Below, one piece after another: positions 24,299 through 36,494 of a stretch of DNA of 64,000 nucleotides. The stretch comes from Hofstenia miamia. Its lineage: Eukaryota > Xenacoelomorpha > Acoela > Hofsteniidae. Each line of letters starts with the position of its first letter. Within the stretch, counting starts at the first letter, position 1. The notes beneath the pieces were generated by a model, which saw only the letters and a program-made list of their open reading frames with translations, made no database searches and had not been told where the DNA came from. A program made the translations under genes and the position numbers. The DNA lies in NCBI GenBank assembly GCA_900660155.1, contig CABFPE010000753.1:175798-239797 (forward strand), read 5' to 3'.

Positions 24299-27273
24299 GA
24301 ACTCCGGTTTTGCGGTTTAACTGTAACAATATCTATTTATAATAGTAAAATAACATACAAATTCACACTTAAAGTGAAATGTTGATTTATAATTATTAGT
24401 ATTAAACAGAGTTACAATATTATTACATTAAATTTAAAGTCGAATGTATGTCGCAAAATATGAGATATTTGTACCTGATACGTATGAAGTCAAATATGTA
24501 TTAATAAGAACTATTAGATCCTAACTTAAGATCAAAAACTTTTTGTTTAAGTTTGGATTATGGTTATATAGCACCTGCACTGTTAATAAATATAACCTTA
24601 AGAATTTAGCATTTATATTGAATAGGCTTTTGTTTGGGAATCTAGGAATATATTGTGAGCTGAAAATCTGAATTGTTTTGAAAAAATTCATTAAATTTTA
24701 ATTGAAGTGGGAAAGTCTTGTAATTTATTATAAAAATTCAATTTGATGATGCAAATAATCTATTACCATGTCTTTCAATGTTGATCAATCCTAAAACTTG
24801 ATCAGATTTCAGTTCTGTGTTGAGCACCCCTAAAATTAAAACTAATTTTCACTAGAAATTCATTCTTAGCCAAAAAAAATTAGCAGGCTTTCTTATAGGA
24901 CATGGAAATGTTAATTTCCATTTCTTGAAATGCAATGGGAAAATTTCGAAGGAAAATAGTTGTTTCCTGGAAACGATTGTATTAGTTTTTTTCATGATTT
25001 GTGTGAACATTTTGTTTATTTTGTAGTCATCCTTATTTATGCAACTTATTTTAGTCATGCGACAAACAAGTGGGGAATGGGACAAGATGGGACCGTAAAA
25101 ATTTTAAAATGGCTTCAATTTGTAAAGAATAATTTATGATTAATAAGTTGATGAAATTAATCTTATTAGAAAAACTAGTTAAGTTATATACAATTTAAAA
25201 ATGTACATGTATATATGCCCAGCTTAAAAAAATTAATTCAAGGAATCATTGTTGCTCATATATTAATGTCTGACAAAGTTTTTATACAATTAATACTTCT
25301 TTTTATACTAAATAATATAATTGTATCTAATGAATTATAATTTATCCATTGTTACAGTTTATTTATGGGAAGTTTTATTTTCTTAGAACAACAATGTTGA
25401 TGGAGAAAAATATCAATGTATTACCAAAGCATTATGAAATTTTCCGATTCTTTGGCATAAAAAATAATTTACTTTGGAAAAGTTCAATGTAAATTTTTTA
25501 GTAATATAATTCCAATTTTTGTTGAAAAGTGGTGTATATTTCTTGTATAGATGTTTTGCGATATTGAATTAAGACACGAGAATTGACTTATATTAAGTAA
25601 CATCCATTAAAATTTAATTTTCATTTGCGTTTAATTTAAATAAAACTTTTTTATAGTAAAATTCATTTCCTGAAAAATACCTGTTTCTATGTATAGATTT
25701 TGAATATTTCTTAAATTTTTAAGTATTGCTCGAAGGATATCATTCTAGGAAAAATTTAGTATGAGCTCTTAGCGTCACGAAATCATCGAGTTCTAGTGTT
25801 TACAGGTCGCAGTAGATCATAATAAACTTAAATAACTGGAATTGTAAACTCAAAATTTAATCGCGCAAGTGATTTTCCCATATGCTTTCGTCTTAATGGC
25901 AGTTATGTGTTTTGACGTCGCGGTGGGAATTAATGCTTACAAATACCTTTGTTATTCAATCGTTGAAACGGTACAGCACTTTTTCAAATGATAAGGAACA
26001 TTTGTTGACGATATAAAATAATAAATATTTTGAATGGCACAAAGCAACTCATAAACATAAAATGGCGCTTTGAAAAATTATTTCTCTATGATTTATAATA
26101 ACTATTACTTATTATCTAAATTGTAGGACGTGATACAAATTAGCAGGAAGTGGCGCCTCTTTGTTCCACATGGATCTACTTAAAAAATGCTTTAAGGCAT
26201 TTAGAAATCTATTTTAAAAAATACCTATTTTGGCATTTCATTATTTTAAAATTCAATAAAGTGGAAACAAAGTATGGCATAAGTAATACGCATATGTTTA
26301 AAAATTCGGCCCTAATCACCGACAGCGTTGGAAGTTCGCGGAGCTATGAATTTCCTGAATGATATGAAAATATTAAATGTCTTATTCTTAAGAAATCACA
26401 AAAATAATGTAGGCCTACTGCCAATTGTGGCCATTTTCAGTTGCAAGAACAAAGGAATTTAGAACACTTATCACAAATTGATGTGTAAAGCACTTTCATT
26501 GTAGATTAAGGACTTTTATAAGCGGATATGGAGCTTTTAAGAAAAAAACGCGAATCACAAAACAGTCGGTTAGGATTGTAAAAAATTACTTATATTTTTA
26601 TTTTCAAAAATGGGGTGATTTAAAAAAATATTTTCAGGCAAATTTCCAATTCATCGCAATTGACAAAGTTGAAACAAGAATTCATTAATGTCATGTGGTA
26701 TATAGGCCTAGAGTAATTGGAATGCGATCAAGATTTTAGACCCCACATCCGAATTTATCGGAACCCATTCTACATATTGTTCTTCATCACAATGAATGAA
26801 AACATAGCCAATCTTATATCCACTATTCTTCAGTGAAAATAAGGATGACATTGTTTTCAACATGTTTACGATGGTATTTCTCAAATTAAAACTAAAAATC
26901 TCATTGAAAACATTGAATTTAAGATACCTTAAGCCATTTCCACATATAGATATATGGAAGTATACTTTTATAATACTCATTGCTTCAGAAACTGAAGTAG
27001 CATGAGTACTTAAACCTTTTCAGGCTGTAATTGAATTATTTGTGTACAATAGTCACCCTGCAGAGAATCTCTTGTTTTTTGCTAAAAATATGATGTTTTC
27101 TCCTAAGAGAAATTCATAAAAATATAGTTTAGTTTTGTGTTGAGTATTGAGTTCACTCAATGAAACATCTAAAATACATGTACATTGACTAACTATCTTT
27201 GATTTTCTGATAACTTATTGCTTTAATGCATGTAAAATTGTGTATAGTTGCTGTTATGTATTATTTGTTTATG
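24299..27273. other. Long non-coding stretch, one weak ORF
   Basis: A minus-strand 90-codon ORF at 26708-26980 ends in a protein-like stretch (GYVFIHCDEEQYVEW) but has no recognised family and unclear splice context. Nothing else was seen. Confidence 0.3.
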
Positions 27274-27281
27274 CAATGCTT

Positions 27282-28420
27282 TAGGGATTGGATCCGGATA
27301 GTGAATTGAATATACCGGATACGATACGGATAATTCCGGATAATTTGAATCCCGGATACTGAATACCGGATAATATATTGTTCAATTATTAGTAGAGCAA
27401 CCAAAAATATGCCTTAAAAACAAAATATGACCTTATTTTTATGACAAAATATGACAGAATTAAATATGCCCTAAAATATGACATCCTTTTTTCAAAAGGA
27501 ACTATGTAAGCAATTTAAAATGTTTTTCTATAACTGGTATCATTTCAAAGATCAAGGGTGGAGTAATAGCAACATTTGGTGGAATTTCAACTCTGTCAAA
27601 CATTGAGCAGTTTGATTTTTTATTATAGCAGCTTAATTGAAGCAAGTATATTTATCATATGTTTTGACTGATTATGTATGGCACAGTTCTCTAACACATG
27701 TGCCTTGCCAAATCCATGAAATAACAATATATACAGTTCTCTTAATATTCTTTCAGCTGCTTGCATACAGGGCCAGTACTAGAACCCCGTGTACCAGTGG
27801 ATCGGGTCGGGTGGGTTCAACAACTAGCAATCAAATGAACTTTTCGGGGTTAGGCTAAAAATACATTAATCGAAAATGAATGAATATTTTAGTTCAAATG
27901 ATTTAATGCAGTTCAATCCAGCATTAATTTTTAAGTGCTTTTTAATTTAATGAAACTATGCCAAAATATGCCTTTTATAACATTTCAGCCGTATTTATTC
28001 AAAAAACATGAATATGACTTTGATGACTTTATAGCTTCCTATTTAACTGCAACCTAGGTCCAAAAACCATTTAATTTTAAGCAGAATGCAAAATAGACCA
28101 GCAAAACAATATGTCAGTTATGACTTTGATTGCCCTAATTTCTCAATTAATATCGACCTCTTGCGAATGAAAATAAACAAGTGTTAAATAGACTACAACC
28201 TGATATTTCAGAAAATCTTGTTTTTTTAAATGACAACCTCCATATCATGGAAAGAATATAGCTTTTTCCTCGAAAATTCCAGTTTTAAATCAAGTTTTAT
28301 CGCAAAATATGTTATCCGGTAAAATCCGGTAAACAAGTGAAGTTTTACCAGATGCCGGATATCCGGATCCGATTGCGTAATTGCCGATTTTACCGAATAC
28401 CGGATTCCGGCACATCTCTA
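27282..28420 (+). mobile_element. Non-autonomous hAT element (1.14 kb) with exact 8-bp target duplication
   Basis: The ends are TAGGGATTGGATCCGGATA (left) and CCGGCACATCTCTA (right), roughly inverted. They are flanked by the identical 8-mer CAATGCTT at 27274-27281 and 28421-28428. Subterminal zones are rich in TATCCGG/CCGGATA repeats (27290-27380 and 28310-28410). The interior repeats AAATATGMCCT-like words and shows no intact transposase. TAGRGATG ends are typical of the Ac branch of hAT. Confidence 0.85.
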
Positions 28421-28428
28421 CAATGCTT

Positions 28429-29203
28429 TGACTTCGAAAATTCACAATGTGTTACTTGCGAAAATTGGGCAACGAAAACAGTTGACAGCACCATTTGGTT
28501 TGATAGACAAAAAATTTGCATGCTTGTTGGATTTTAAAATAGTTAAACTGTGCCCGAAATGATAATTTATAAATATTATAATTATTTTCGTAAACAATTC
28601 GAGCTTCACTGGAAAAATTATTTATTAAAAATACGGATTCAAGAGCGAATTAGTGCATTAAAATTTAGAGGTAAGCTCAAAATTTAATCTCATCAAAACG
28701 ATTTGCAGACTTTTTAATTTAATATTAATTATGCAATTTATATTTACCGTTGAAATTTTAAAAGTTAAAGGATATAACCTTCCAATTTAAAGCAGCGGCA
28801 TGTTCAAAGCTCATTTATTGTTACATTTTATTGCTTTGATGAAAATACTATCACTGTCTGTTTAGAGCTATTAAAGTTGCAAAGGCATTGACCCAGTTGG
28901 TATGGATTTTGCCAAGATGCCTCAATCAGTCCGAATTAGCTCTATGATATGATCTTTGAACTGCAAACCACCAATTAGAGAACAAAGAAATTTCGATCCA
29001 CATGAAATTTTTGTTATTTTGGGCAGTTTTAAACTAAGGATAAAAATTCTTGAGCTTATTAAGAAAGTCAGTTTCGACTGTCAATTGATTGCTGTCTGAC
29101 TTAGGAACGCACAAAATAAAAAATGATCATTTTTAATAAAATCTTTATTTTATAGAATTGTAGTATATTATGATTATTAGTATTATCACTTTCCTTTTCA
29201 CAG
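28429..29203. other. Non-coding stretch
   Basis: No gene was seen. It might contain the upstream exon of the candidate at 29204, but no convincing donor with an open frame was found. Confidence 0.35.
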
Positions 29204-29346
29204 ATTTACACTGCTATGACACTCAGGTCGGTGGTCTAAGAGCTTTCCTCACAACACTAGCTGTCTTTGGTGCTACCGCTCCTTTAGTAATCTTAACTCT
29301 TCCAAGTATCATCTCCATCACTCCAATTACTTCTAGGACTGATTAA
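29204..29346 (+). CDS. Candidate terminal exon, membrane-segment protein (partial)
   Basis: A strong acceptor (CTTTCCTTTTCACAG) is followed by 46 open codons to a stop, in a patch clearly richer in G+C than its surroundings. The frame begins LHCYDTQVGGLRAFLTTLAV and continues through one hydrophobic segment (AFLTTLAVFGATAPLVILTL) to ITSRTD. It would enter in phase 1, so one base comes from an upstream exon not found. The minus strand of the same patch is also fairly open (VKITKGAVAPKTASVVRKAL), so direction is not certain. A truncated hAT MITE follows directly. No family was recognised, and it may be a relic. Confidence 0.3.
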
Positions 29347-29349
29347 ACT

Positions 29350-29688
29350 TTTATCAGCTTTGCCTATTTTAGGCAAAGCAAATTTATAGTTCTGTTTGTT
29401 AATTTGATTATGGAGATTTTTCTTATTTTTTGCAGTCAGTATGCCTTTCCTATAATCATATTTAAGAAATGTTTATTAAATAATAGGGAGAGCTATGTAA
29501 AAAATTCTTTGAGCACAATATTTTTAAAAAAATACCGAGCTAAAACGAGCCTCATTCAAAGATTTTATGAGGCGAGCCGAGCCGAGCCGAGCCGAGTCGA
29601 ACTTACACAAAATTTAAACGAGCCGAGTCGAACTTACACAAAATTTAAACGAGCCGAGCTTGAAAATGTCGGCTCGTTGACAAGTCTG
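29350..29688 (+). mobile_element. hAT MITE with GAGCCGAGCC repeats, copy 2 (left-truncated)
   Basis: It matches the reverse complement of copy 1 from its AGGCAAAGCAAATTTATAG block to the right terminus GGCTCGTTGACAAGTCTG. The left terminal repeat is missing. Extra GAGCCGAGTCGAACTTACAC units make its right half longer. No target duplication can be given. Confidence 0.8.
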
Positions 29689-31939
29689 GTACAATACTAT
29701 ACATCAGGGTTTCCGCTCGACACCGGCCAAAGATACTGGAATAGAATGTATAGCCTTAGTACAGAAACTAAGCAATAGAATTTCTTTGGAACTTGCTCTA
29801 AAAGGTTGGACTGTTTTGCGTGTAGGGAAGGAAATATTTTCTGATTCCATCTGGTCACCAAATCACATTCTCTTCTGCTGTGTTTGCGCCTCGGTCTGGC
29901 TGTTAAACTTTTTATTGAAGAGGCTCTAGCTGTCCATCATAGCATTTGAAGGTGTAGTTGAAGCGGCTTTCACATAATTGTGTCGAAATGCAGCAGTGAA
30001 ACAATTTCATGCAAGTAACTTGTGACCGTTTGTTTATACAGGGCAATCGTTATATTCCATTTGGTGACAAATTGGTTTTGTAAGACCATTTTTCTCTGAG
30101 AAAGCTGTAAAATTGAGTAAAATAATTTGTCTAATAAATAATTTTTTTCACCCCATCAGAATTTTAGATTTAATAATCGGGCGAAGCCGCATTCCACAAC
30201 TAGTTGTCTATATTAGATAAGTATCTTGCAATAATGTTTTTATTATTTAGTTTAAAAGCTAGTATTATATTCAATTATTATACCTATTATATTTTCTTTT
30301 TATCTAAGACACCCAATTATTCCCATGGAAATTCTTACGAAAAATTATTGGTCCCATCGCATGAGAATTCTCATTCCCACGGCAACTCTGCTATGCATGC
30401 GCACATATCGAAATATGTGCATTAAGTCATTTATAATAAGAAAAATATCAAGATCATTCGGGTATATAAGCAAATTATCAAAGCCATGCCATTAATTGCT
30501 GTTTGCCTAATATAATTAATAAACGCCTCGATAATGCTTTGGTCACTAGCATTAGATTATAAATTACCTATTTTGGTATACTTTTGGTTCATTAAATATT
30601 TCCGTTGTATTTCACTAGTGAATGTACCCCTTTTGTGAACAGCCAAACGAAATTGCTGAATTCTTTCTTATATTAATACACAGTCGATTTTTAAAGTTTG
30701 TGATTGAAATTCTCCAAAGCATGAGAAGAATTAGCTTTGAATTCATACTGGTAATAGCAAAAATTCCACTAGAAAACCACAATAAAACTGCGTAAAGAAA
30801 TAATTCAAATAGCTGAAAACAGAGCTCTATACATTTTTCAATGACCTATGTATCAATGGGTCAGATAGATCGCAAGTTTGGGATGGGCCGTGAGTCACGA
30901 TCACCTGGGACATCACCCATAAATATTATTACTAAAATTGCTATATTGATTTTTGTTTGCGGCAATATTATTACTGCACAGCGCAATGCCTTGCATCTCC
31001 AGACAGTTGAGTCTCTCTCTGAATTATCCGTGAGGCATACAAGAACAAACTCAATCTAAAGATAAGGTACGAGCTAGGCGTCACATGACGTTATTTGTCA
31101 GTTCAGGTCCTGATACTGATAGGTCGCCTGGAAAATGGGCCACATGAAATGATGGGCTCTACTTTGAAGCACGTGTTCATTTGTCAGTTTCACCCTTTAT
31201 AGCAGTAGCTTACATTCTTCATGCAGGACCTAAAATTTGCCCATCATTTTTTAAAGGTTTCGAGCCCTCCAACTTTTCCAGTGTGCTTAACTTACCAAAA
31301 AATATAATTATGCTATTAATGAATTTTTATGGGGTCTCGTAATATTTTGGCTTCCATAGTAAATGTATATTAATGATTAATCATGATTAATTTTATCCAG
31401 AACCTCATTGCATCCTCATCTGCTTAGATGTAGTTTTTTGTAGAAACTCCTTTCTTATGTTTTAAGCTTAATGCTGTCTCTTGCCCTATACTTTTTCAGA
31501 CTCTGCAAACAATCCTGCTCATACTCTTCACTCTTTCCGTTTTTATAGTCTTCCTCGTACCAACATAATTGAAACAAGTAAAGATCAACTTTTAGCTACA
31601 AATTTGGATTAAAAATGTGTAAATATTCAAGTAATTAAATAAAAATCTTATGCATATTAACTTGATAGGACATCGCGTACACGCAAAAAAGAAATTGCAA
31701 CCAAGAAATTTTAAGATTAGCTAGGGAGACCTATATAAAATAGAATATTCTTTGCCTCGGTACAAAATGCAAAAATCAAAATCAAAATTTATCTACGATG
31801 TAATGAGTGCCCATTTATAGTTATGAATTTGTATTGAAAGCATTCCTTCATACTGTTCAATACACAGAGTACTCAAGGTATGCTACCATATTAATTACAT
31901 GGTCTTGCTGGCACCTGTGATGCTGTGTTGTGGATACGG
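29689..31939. other. Non-coding stretch, one weak ORF
   Basis: A 72-codon ORF at 30841-31059 has no recognised family. Nothing else was seen. Confidence 0.3.
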
Positions 31940-33440
31940 CTATAGAAGAGTAGAGGTCTCGATAATCTCCATCCAATATTTTTTAAAATAACCCTGCTCT
32001 ATCAACATCTCTATCGAATATCGAACACTGTTCCACGATATCAAGCCGATAGGGAAATTTCTAACTGTCATGGGAGCTTGGCAGAGTTTTTCCACTTTTT
32101 AAGACAGGAAACAGAACTCATTTTTCAAACTATCGCCCAGTCACACTTTTGAATATAGTATCCAAAATATTTGAAAAGTGCATCCTTGATAGTATCACTC
32201 TATTTATCATGCCACTCATTGCCAATAATGCAGTTTGGTTTCACTCCACATAATAGTACACAGTCCCAACTTTTGTTGTTCATGAACGAAAGTTATTCAA
32301 GACTTGATGTTAAATAGAAAAACCTTCCAGCCATTTATTTAGATTTTACTAAGACATTTGATCAAATTTCCAATGGAATTTTAATTAGCAAGCTAAAGCA
32401 TATTGGCTTTCGAGGTAATCTTCTGAAAGTCCTAGCATCTTACCTAAGAAGCAGAAAACAGTTTGTAAAAGCTAACCTAGTGACAAGTTGTATCCCTCAA
32501 GGATCTCTCCTAGGTCAAATTTTCTTTCTAATCTATGTTATGGATCTCCCATATGACATCAGTTTCAAAATCTTTCTTTGTGCAGACGACAGTAAGCTTT
32601 TATCTTCAGATAATATGCACTGTGACTTACCTCATGGCATAAATTTATTACTCCCAATGGCCTGCAGCAAACGAAATATCACTCAATGTTGATAAATGCC
32701 ATCAGATGTTGTTCAGCTATTACTTAAAAGAGAACAATTCTTCCATATGCATTAACAACCAGATAATTCCAAGGATAGAATCAGAAAAAGATCTTGGTTT
32801 GACAAAATCCTGCGTAGATATGATAATTAGAATAAGCGCTTCACCATCACTTCCGCAGTTATCAAGACTAAGGCTTTATAAGACCTGGCTACTTCCCAGT
32901 CTTTGTTATTACATTAGCGTTTGGTACTTTTCAAGAACTGAATGAGGAAACTTGAAGGTTTTCAGAAGAAAACAGCTCGTTGGATTTGTGATACTGATGA
33001 AGAATATCATATTCAGCAACAGAAACACACCATCCTTCCATTAAATCATTATCTTGATTTCTAATACATGGTAGTGTTAAGTAAGATAGTCAATAACATC
33101 TTCAATATAGACCATAGTTTCCTGCTCACTTACGATCAGGACAGAAGAAATGTAGCCTTAAATTTTGATTGTCCATACCTAATCTCGCTCATTCCAAAAT
33201 GAATTTCTTTTATAAGGTTCTAATATCTGTTAATAGACTTCATGCAAGTGTGAACTTTTTCGAACCGATTGTTAGAATTCTATTGGAACTACTTCTATGC
33301 ATATTTCCCTTTGTACCTGGAAACTTTATTGCTATTGTATTGTGTGTGTTGTTTTGTCACAAGCATTGTACCCTTGTAATGAAATTCGCATCTCTTCAGT
33401 CTTTTACTGTAAAGTCTTAATAAATAAATAAATAGAAAAA
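31940..33440 (+). mobile_element. Decayed LINE (Jockey/CR1-type reverse transcriptase)
   Basis: The plus strand shows reverse transcriptase motifs in order: WELGRVFPLFKTGNRTHFSN then YRPVTLLNIVSKIFEKCI (about 32070-32190), DFTKTFDQISNGILISKLKH (32340-32400), IPQGSLLGQIFFLIYVMDLP (32490-32560), FLCADDSKLLS (32575-32605), and a C-terminal part near 32940-33060. The usual AF before Y/xADD reads LCADD. At least two frameshifts (near 32690 and 32945) and stops break it, and the 5' end including the endonuclease is missing. It ends in a (TAAA)n-like tail at about 33419-33435, a tandem-repeat tail seen in several LINE clades. Confidence 0.85.
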
Positions 33441-34266
33441 GTTTTACAATGATGCACTCTCAAAGAATATATCAGCGCTCTTTTTAAATTGATAGGGGTA
33501 ACATGTGGTAAGAGTCTTTCGTATTCTGATAAGAAATTCAAACTGAAATATTTCAATATAAAGTTCGATAAGTACTGAACAATCTCATTACCAAGGCTCT
33601 TTAAAGTCATTTGGCAAAATGCAAAGCACTCTTCATAATCTGAACAAATGTAAATAATGCTATGTCATATAGCATATTTTCCTTGCTGCGTAAATATAGT
33701 AAATTTCATTACATAACAATGATATTTTTTGCCCACTATTCAATACATTGAATCTGAAACAGGCTTCCTGGAAACTAATATAATTGAATGTAAATAATCT
33801 ATTGCCCAGTGTGTTTCATTTTTCAAGAAAACTGAACCTGTGACCTTGTGAATGCTATACCAGTTAATTGTTCATTACATCTATTTACATTTTCCATTAC
33901 TTAATAATTTTGCGATAAATTATCTTTTTACTAACAACATATTTTATGGAAAAAGCTGTTTAATTAATAATTTTTGCTTTAAATAAAGGAATGACCCTGA
34001 ATTATTATTATCGACGTCTATGGGTGGGAAGTTTATGTATTATCCTTCAAAAATCAATATTATTTTCCAAGGTAGAAAACTTCTTGTTTAAAATTTGCTA
34101 AAAGTATTAAAAGGAAACTGATGCAGATAAAGCCCTATTGTTGGTAGTCTTAAATTTAGCAATTTGGAGAATTATGGGGTATGCACCATTGATGTGCTTA
34201 AATTTGTAGTTTTTAAATAAATTTAAATTAAAGGCAAAATATACTGAAATTTACTAAAATTCGTCA
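33441..34266. other. Non-coding AT-rich stretch
   Basis: Nothing was recognised. Confidence 0.4.
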
Positions 34267-34274
34267 CTTCAAAG

Positions 34275-34627
34275 CAGAAGGTCAACGAGCCGAGCCGAGC
34301 CGAGCTGAGCTTGAGTACACTATTTGATATACCCCGAGCCGTTTTTAAGCAAACCAAATTTATAGTGCTGCCTGTTAATTTGATTATGCAGATTCTTCTT
34401 ATTTTTTCTTTCAATATTTCTTACTTATAATAGTATTTTAGAAATGTTTTTTAAATAATAGGAAGAACAATTGAAAAAATTTTGAGAACATAATATTTTT
34501 AAAAAAATACCGAGCTGAAACGAGTCTCATTGAAAAATGTTCTGTGGCGAGCCGAGCCGAGCCGAAATTACACAAAATTTAAACGAGCCGAGTAGAGCTT
34601 AGAAATTACGGCTCGTTGACAAGTCTG
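34275..34627 (+). mobile_element. hAT MITE with GAGCCGAGCC repeats, copy 3
   Basis: 353 bp. The left end CAGAAGGTCAACGAGCCGAG is a mutated form of the terminal repeat, and the right end is GGCTCGTTGACAAGTCTG. The flanks CTTCAAAG (34267-34274) and CATCAAAG (34628-34635) match at seven of eight bases, supporting hAT. It is more diverged from copies 1 and 2 than those are from each other. Confidence 0.85.
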
Positions 34628-34635
34628 CATCAAAG

Positions 34636-35648
34636 TGATCTACATGTATAGTAACAGAAATATTTTGCATCATTAATGTGAGAATTTTTAAAAAGTTTTT
34701 TCATCTTTTGTTCTCCCATTAGTTTTCTACTCTTAAATTGTTTCATATTTTATTCTCTAATAATATAGCCATGATTAGAAATTCAATATGTTTAATTTAA
34801 GTTCAGTATCGTAAATTGCAAAAAGTTTTCATTTAAAAATTTCAGATATTCATCACAGTCTTCAACTTATTCTTAAATAATGAGGAAATTTTGAAACTTA
34901 GTAAATGAAATAAACATAATCACGTTTGATATAAGATATCACGTTTGCTCTTGATTTGCTCGGCAACAAAACAATGCTTCAAAATTTAAAAGCTTACGAG
35001 GCTTTTTGCATTTTTTATACAGCTTGCTTGTTCAGTGAATTCCCATTTCAATTACAGAATGCGTTTTACAAATCAGTTATGTCTCAGGAATTAATGACAT
35101 TTTTAATTCTTTTTATTTTACCGTTAAAAATTCAGACCATGGAATTATAATACTGTAAATTTAACATAGAAATTAAGAATCTCCTAATGAACAACTTAAT
35201 GCTGGGGTTTTCTTGAATGACGGGGCTTTAAATTTTTTAAATGGTGCTTCTAAGAAAGTTCTTTCTTTTTCTTGGTCATGTGTACAGTTTATAAGGATTA
35301 AATAGCCGTAAATACTATAATTGAATCAGATTACTTACATGGCACAAGCGACTCTAGAGAATCAGAGTTTATTGAGCATTTGGTTTAGAGGCATCATTAG
35401 TTCAATTCATTCCTTAGCTATGAAACAATGTCTAGTCAGACAACGCCATCTTTGAATGATTTCAAGAATTTTCTAACTGTAAATGTAAATTGTGTGGTAT
35501 TTAACAATCATAAGCACATATTCAATATTTTTGCAACTGCCATGCAACTGAATATTTTCCAGGTGTATCCAAGACCTATATTTTCTAACAAGGATGGTTA
35601 AGAATATATTTTTTCAATGAAAGGAAGTAGAGCAGAAAAACGCGGTCC
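34636..35648. other. Non-coding AT-rich stretch
   Basis: No convincing gene was seen. A 64-codon ORF (34956-35150) is F/L-rich as expected of random AT-rich sequence. Confidence 0.35.
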
Positions 35649-35848
35649 TCAATAACTGGCCTGAAAAAATGAATTTATTGATTTTAGTAATAAATACATT
35701 GATTAAAAGTTCGCATCGAAAACAAATACATATATATTTTTTACCAAGGGTTAAATACAAATTACCTTGAACAACTCTGCTCTTTCCTGGCATGCTCTTT
35801 CCTGAGCAACTCTGCATTGTCCTTCCTTATCTTTCTCAATATTAAAAT
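35649..35848 (-). CDS. Candidate 3' exons of a coiled-coil protein (partial)
   Basis: Two candidate minus-strand exons are 35766-35848 (83 bp) and 35649-35660 (12 coding bp to a stop), separated by a 105-bp intron with GTAATT donor and TTCATTTTTTCAG acceptor. The first exon enters in phase 1 and reads FNIEKDKEGQCRVAQERACQ then ERAELFK. This is strongly charged and helical, with an internally repeated QERA unit in both protein and DNA. The phase-0 junction gives the end ASY-stop. Upstream exons are not identified, though a further open stretch lies at 36369-36494. Its family is unknown. The splice model is inferred only from signals and frame. Confidence 0.35.
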
Positions 35849-36368
35849 CTAACCAGCATATGTATTTATTTTTGTGTACATAATAGAATAAGATAAAAAG
35901 TGGCCGAATATTCATTTACAAGGGAACAACTATTTTCCAAGATATATTCAAATTTAGTATATTTTTAAATATATATTTCAATATTTGGCTAATGTGTATT
36001 TTTCAATAGATATTTATAAAAATATATTAGCAACTGATCATTTCAACTAAAAAAATTTCATAAAGAAATTAGAAGTTTGCATATTCCATTCTATTCCAGA
36101 TTGTGGAAATGGAGCAGAAATAGAAATAGATTATGAAATGGAATTCCTTAATTCTAGAAAGTGTTCCACAAACCCCAATTTTTTTAAAACATTAATACAA
36201 TTGTAAAAATCAAAAGAAATTTATAAACAGAATTACTTTGAATCTTACAAAATGATTAGATCTCCCTCTGATGTCAAAGCTACAACGCCCGATCGTTTAG
36301 TTTTCTATCATCTCCACATAACGGTCATTAGACAGAAATAACCACAAATGACACTGGGCAACAAATTT

Positions 36369-36494
36369 CTACTTTTGAAAATTGAAAAGGTCCGTCTTGA
36401 CAAATAAAATCAACTTGAGTTTATGACACCATCGCAATACATTCTTGGAATTACTCTTTGTGCTCAGCACCAATGTTGCAAAGATTTTAACTCC
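36369..36494 (-). CDS. Candidate exon, unidentified (partial)
   Basis: After a good acceptor (TATTGTGGCTTTCAG) the minus strand is open for 41 codons (GVKIFATLVLSTKSNSKNVL..) to a stop. A second frame gives a short helical end (ELKSLQHWC-stop), so frame is undecided. It could belong to the same gene as the exons at 35.6-35.8 kb if an internal donor is used, or be chance. Confidence 0.2.
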   Translation of the reverse strand, partial: GVKIFATLVLSTKSNSKNVLRWCHKLKLILFVKTDLFNFQK

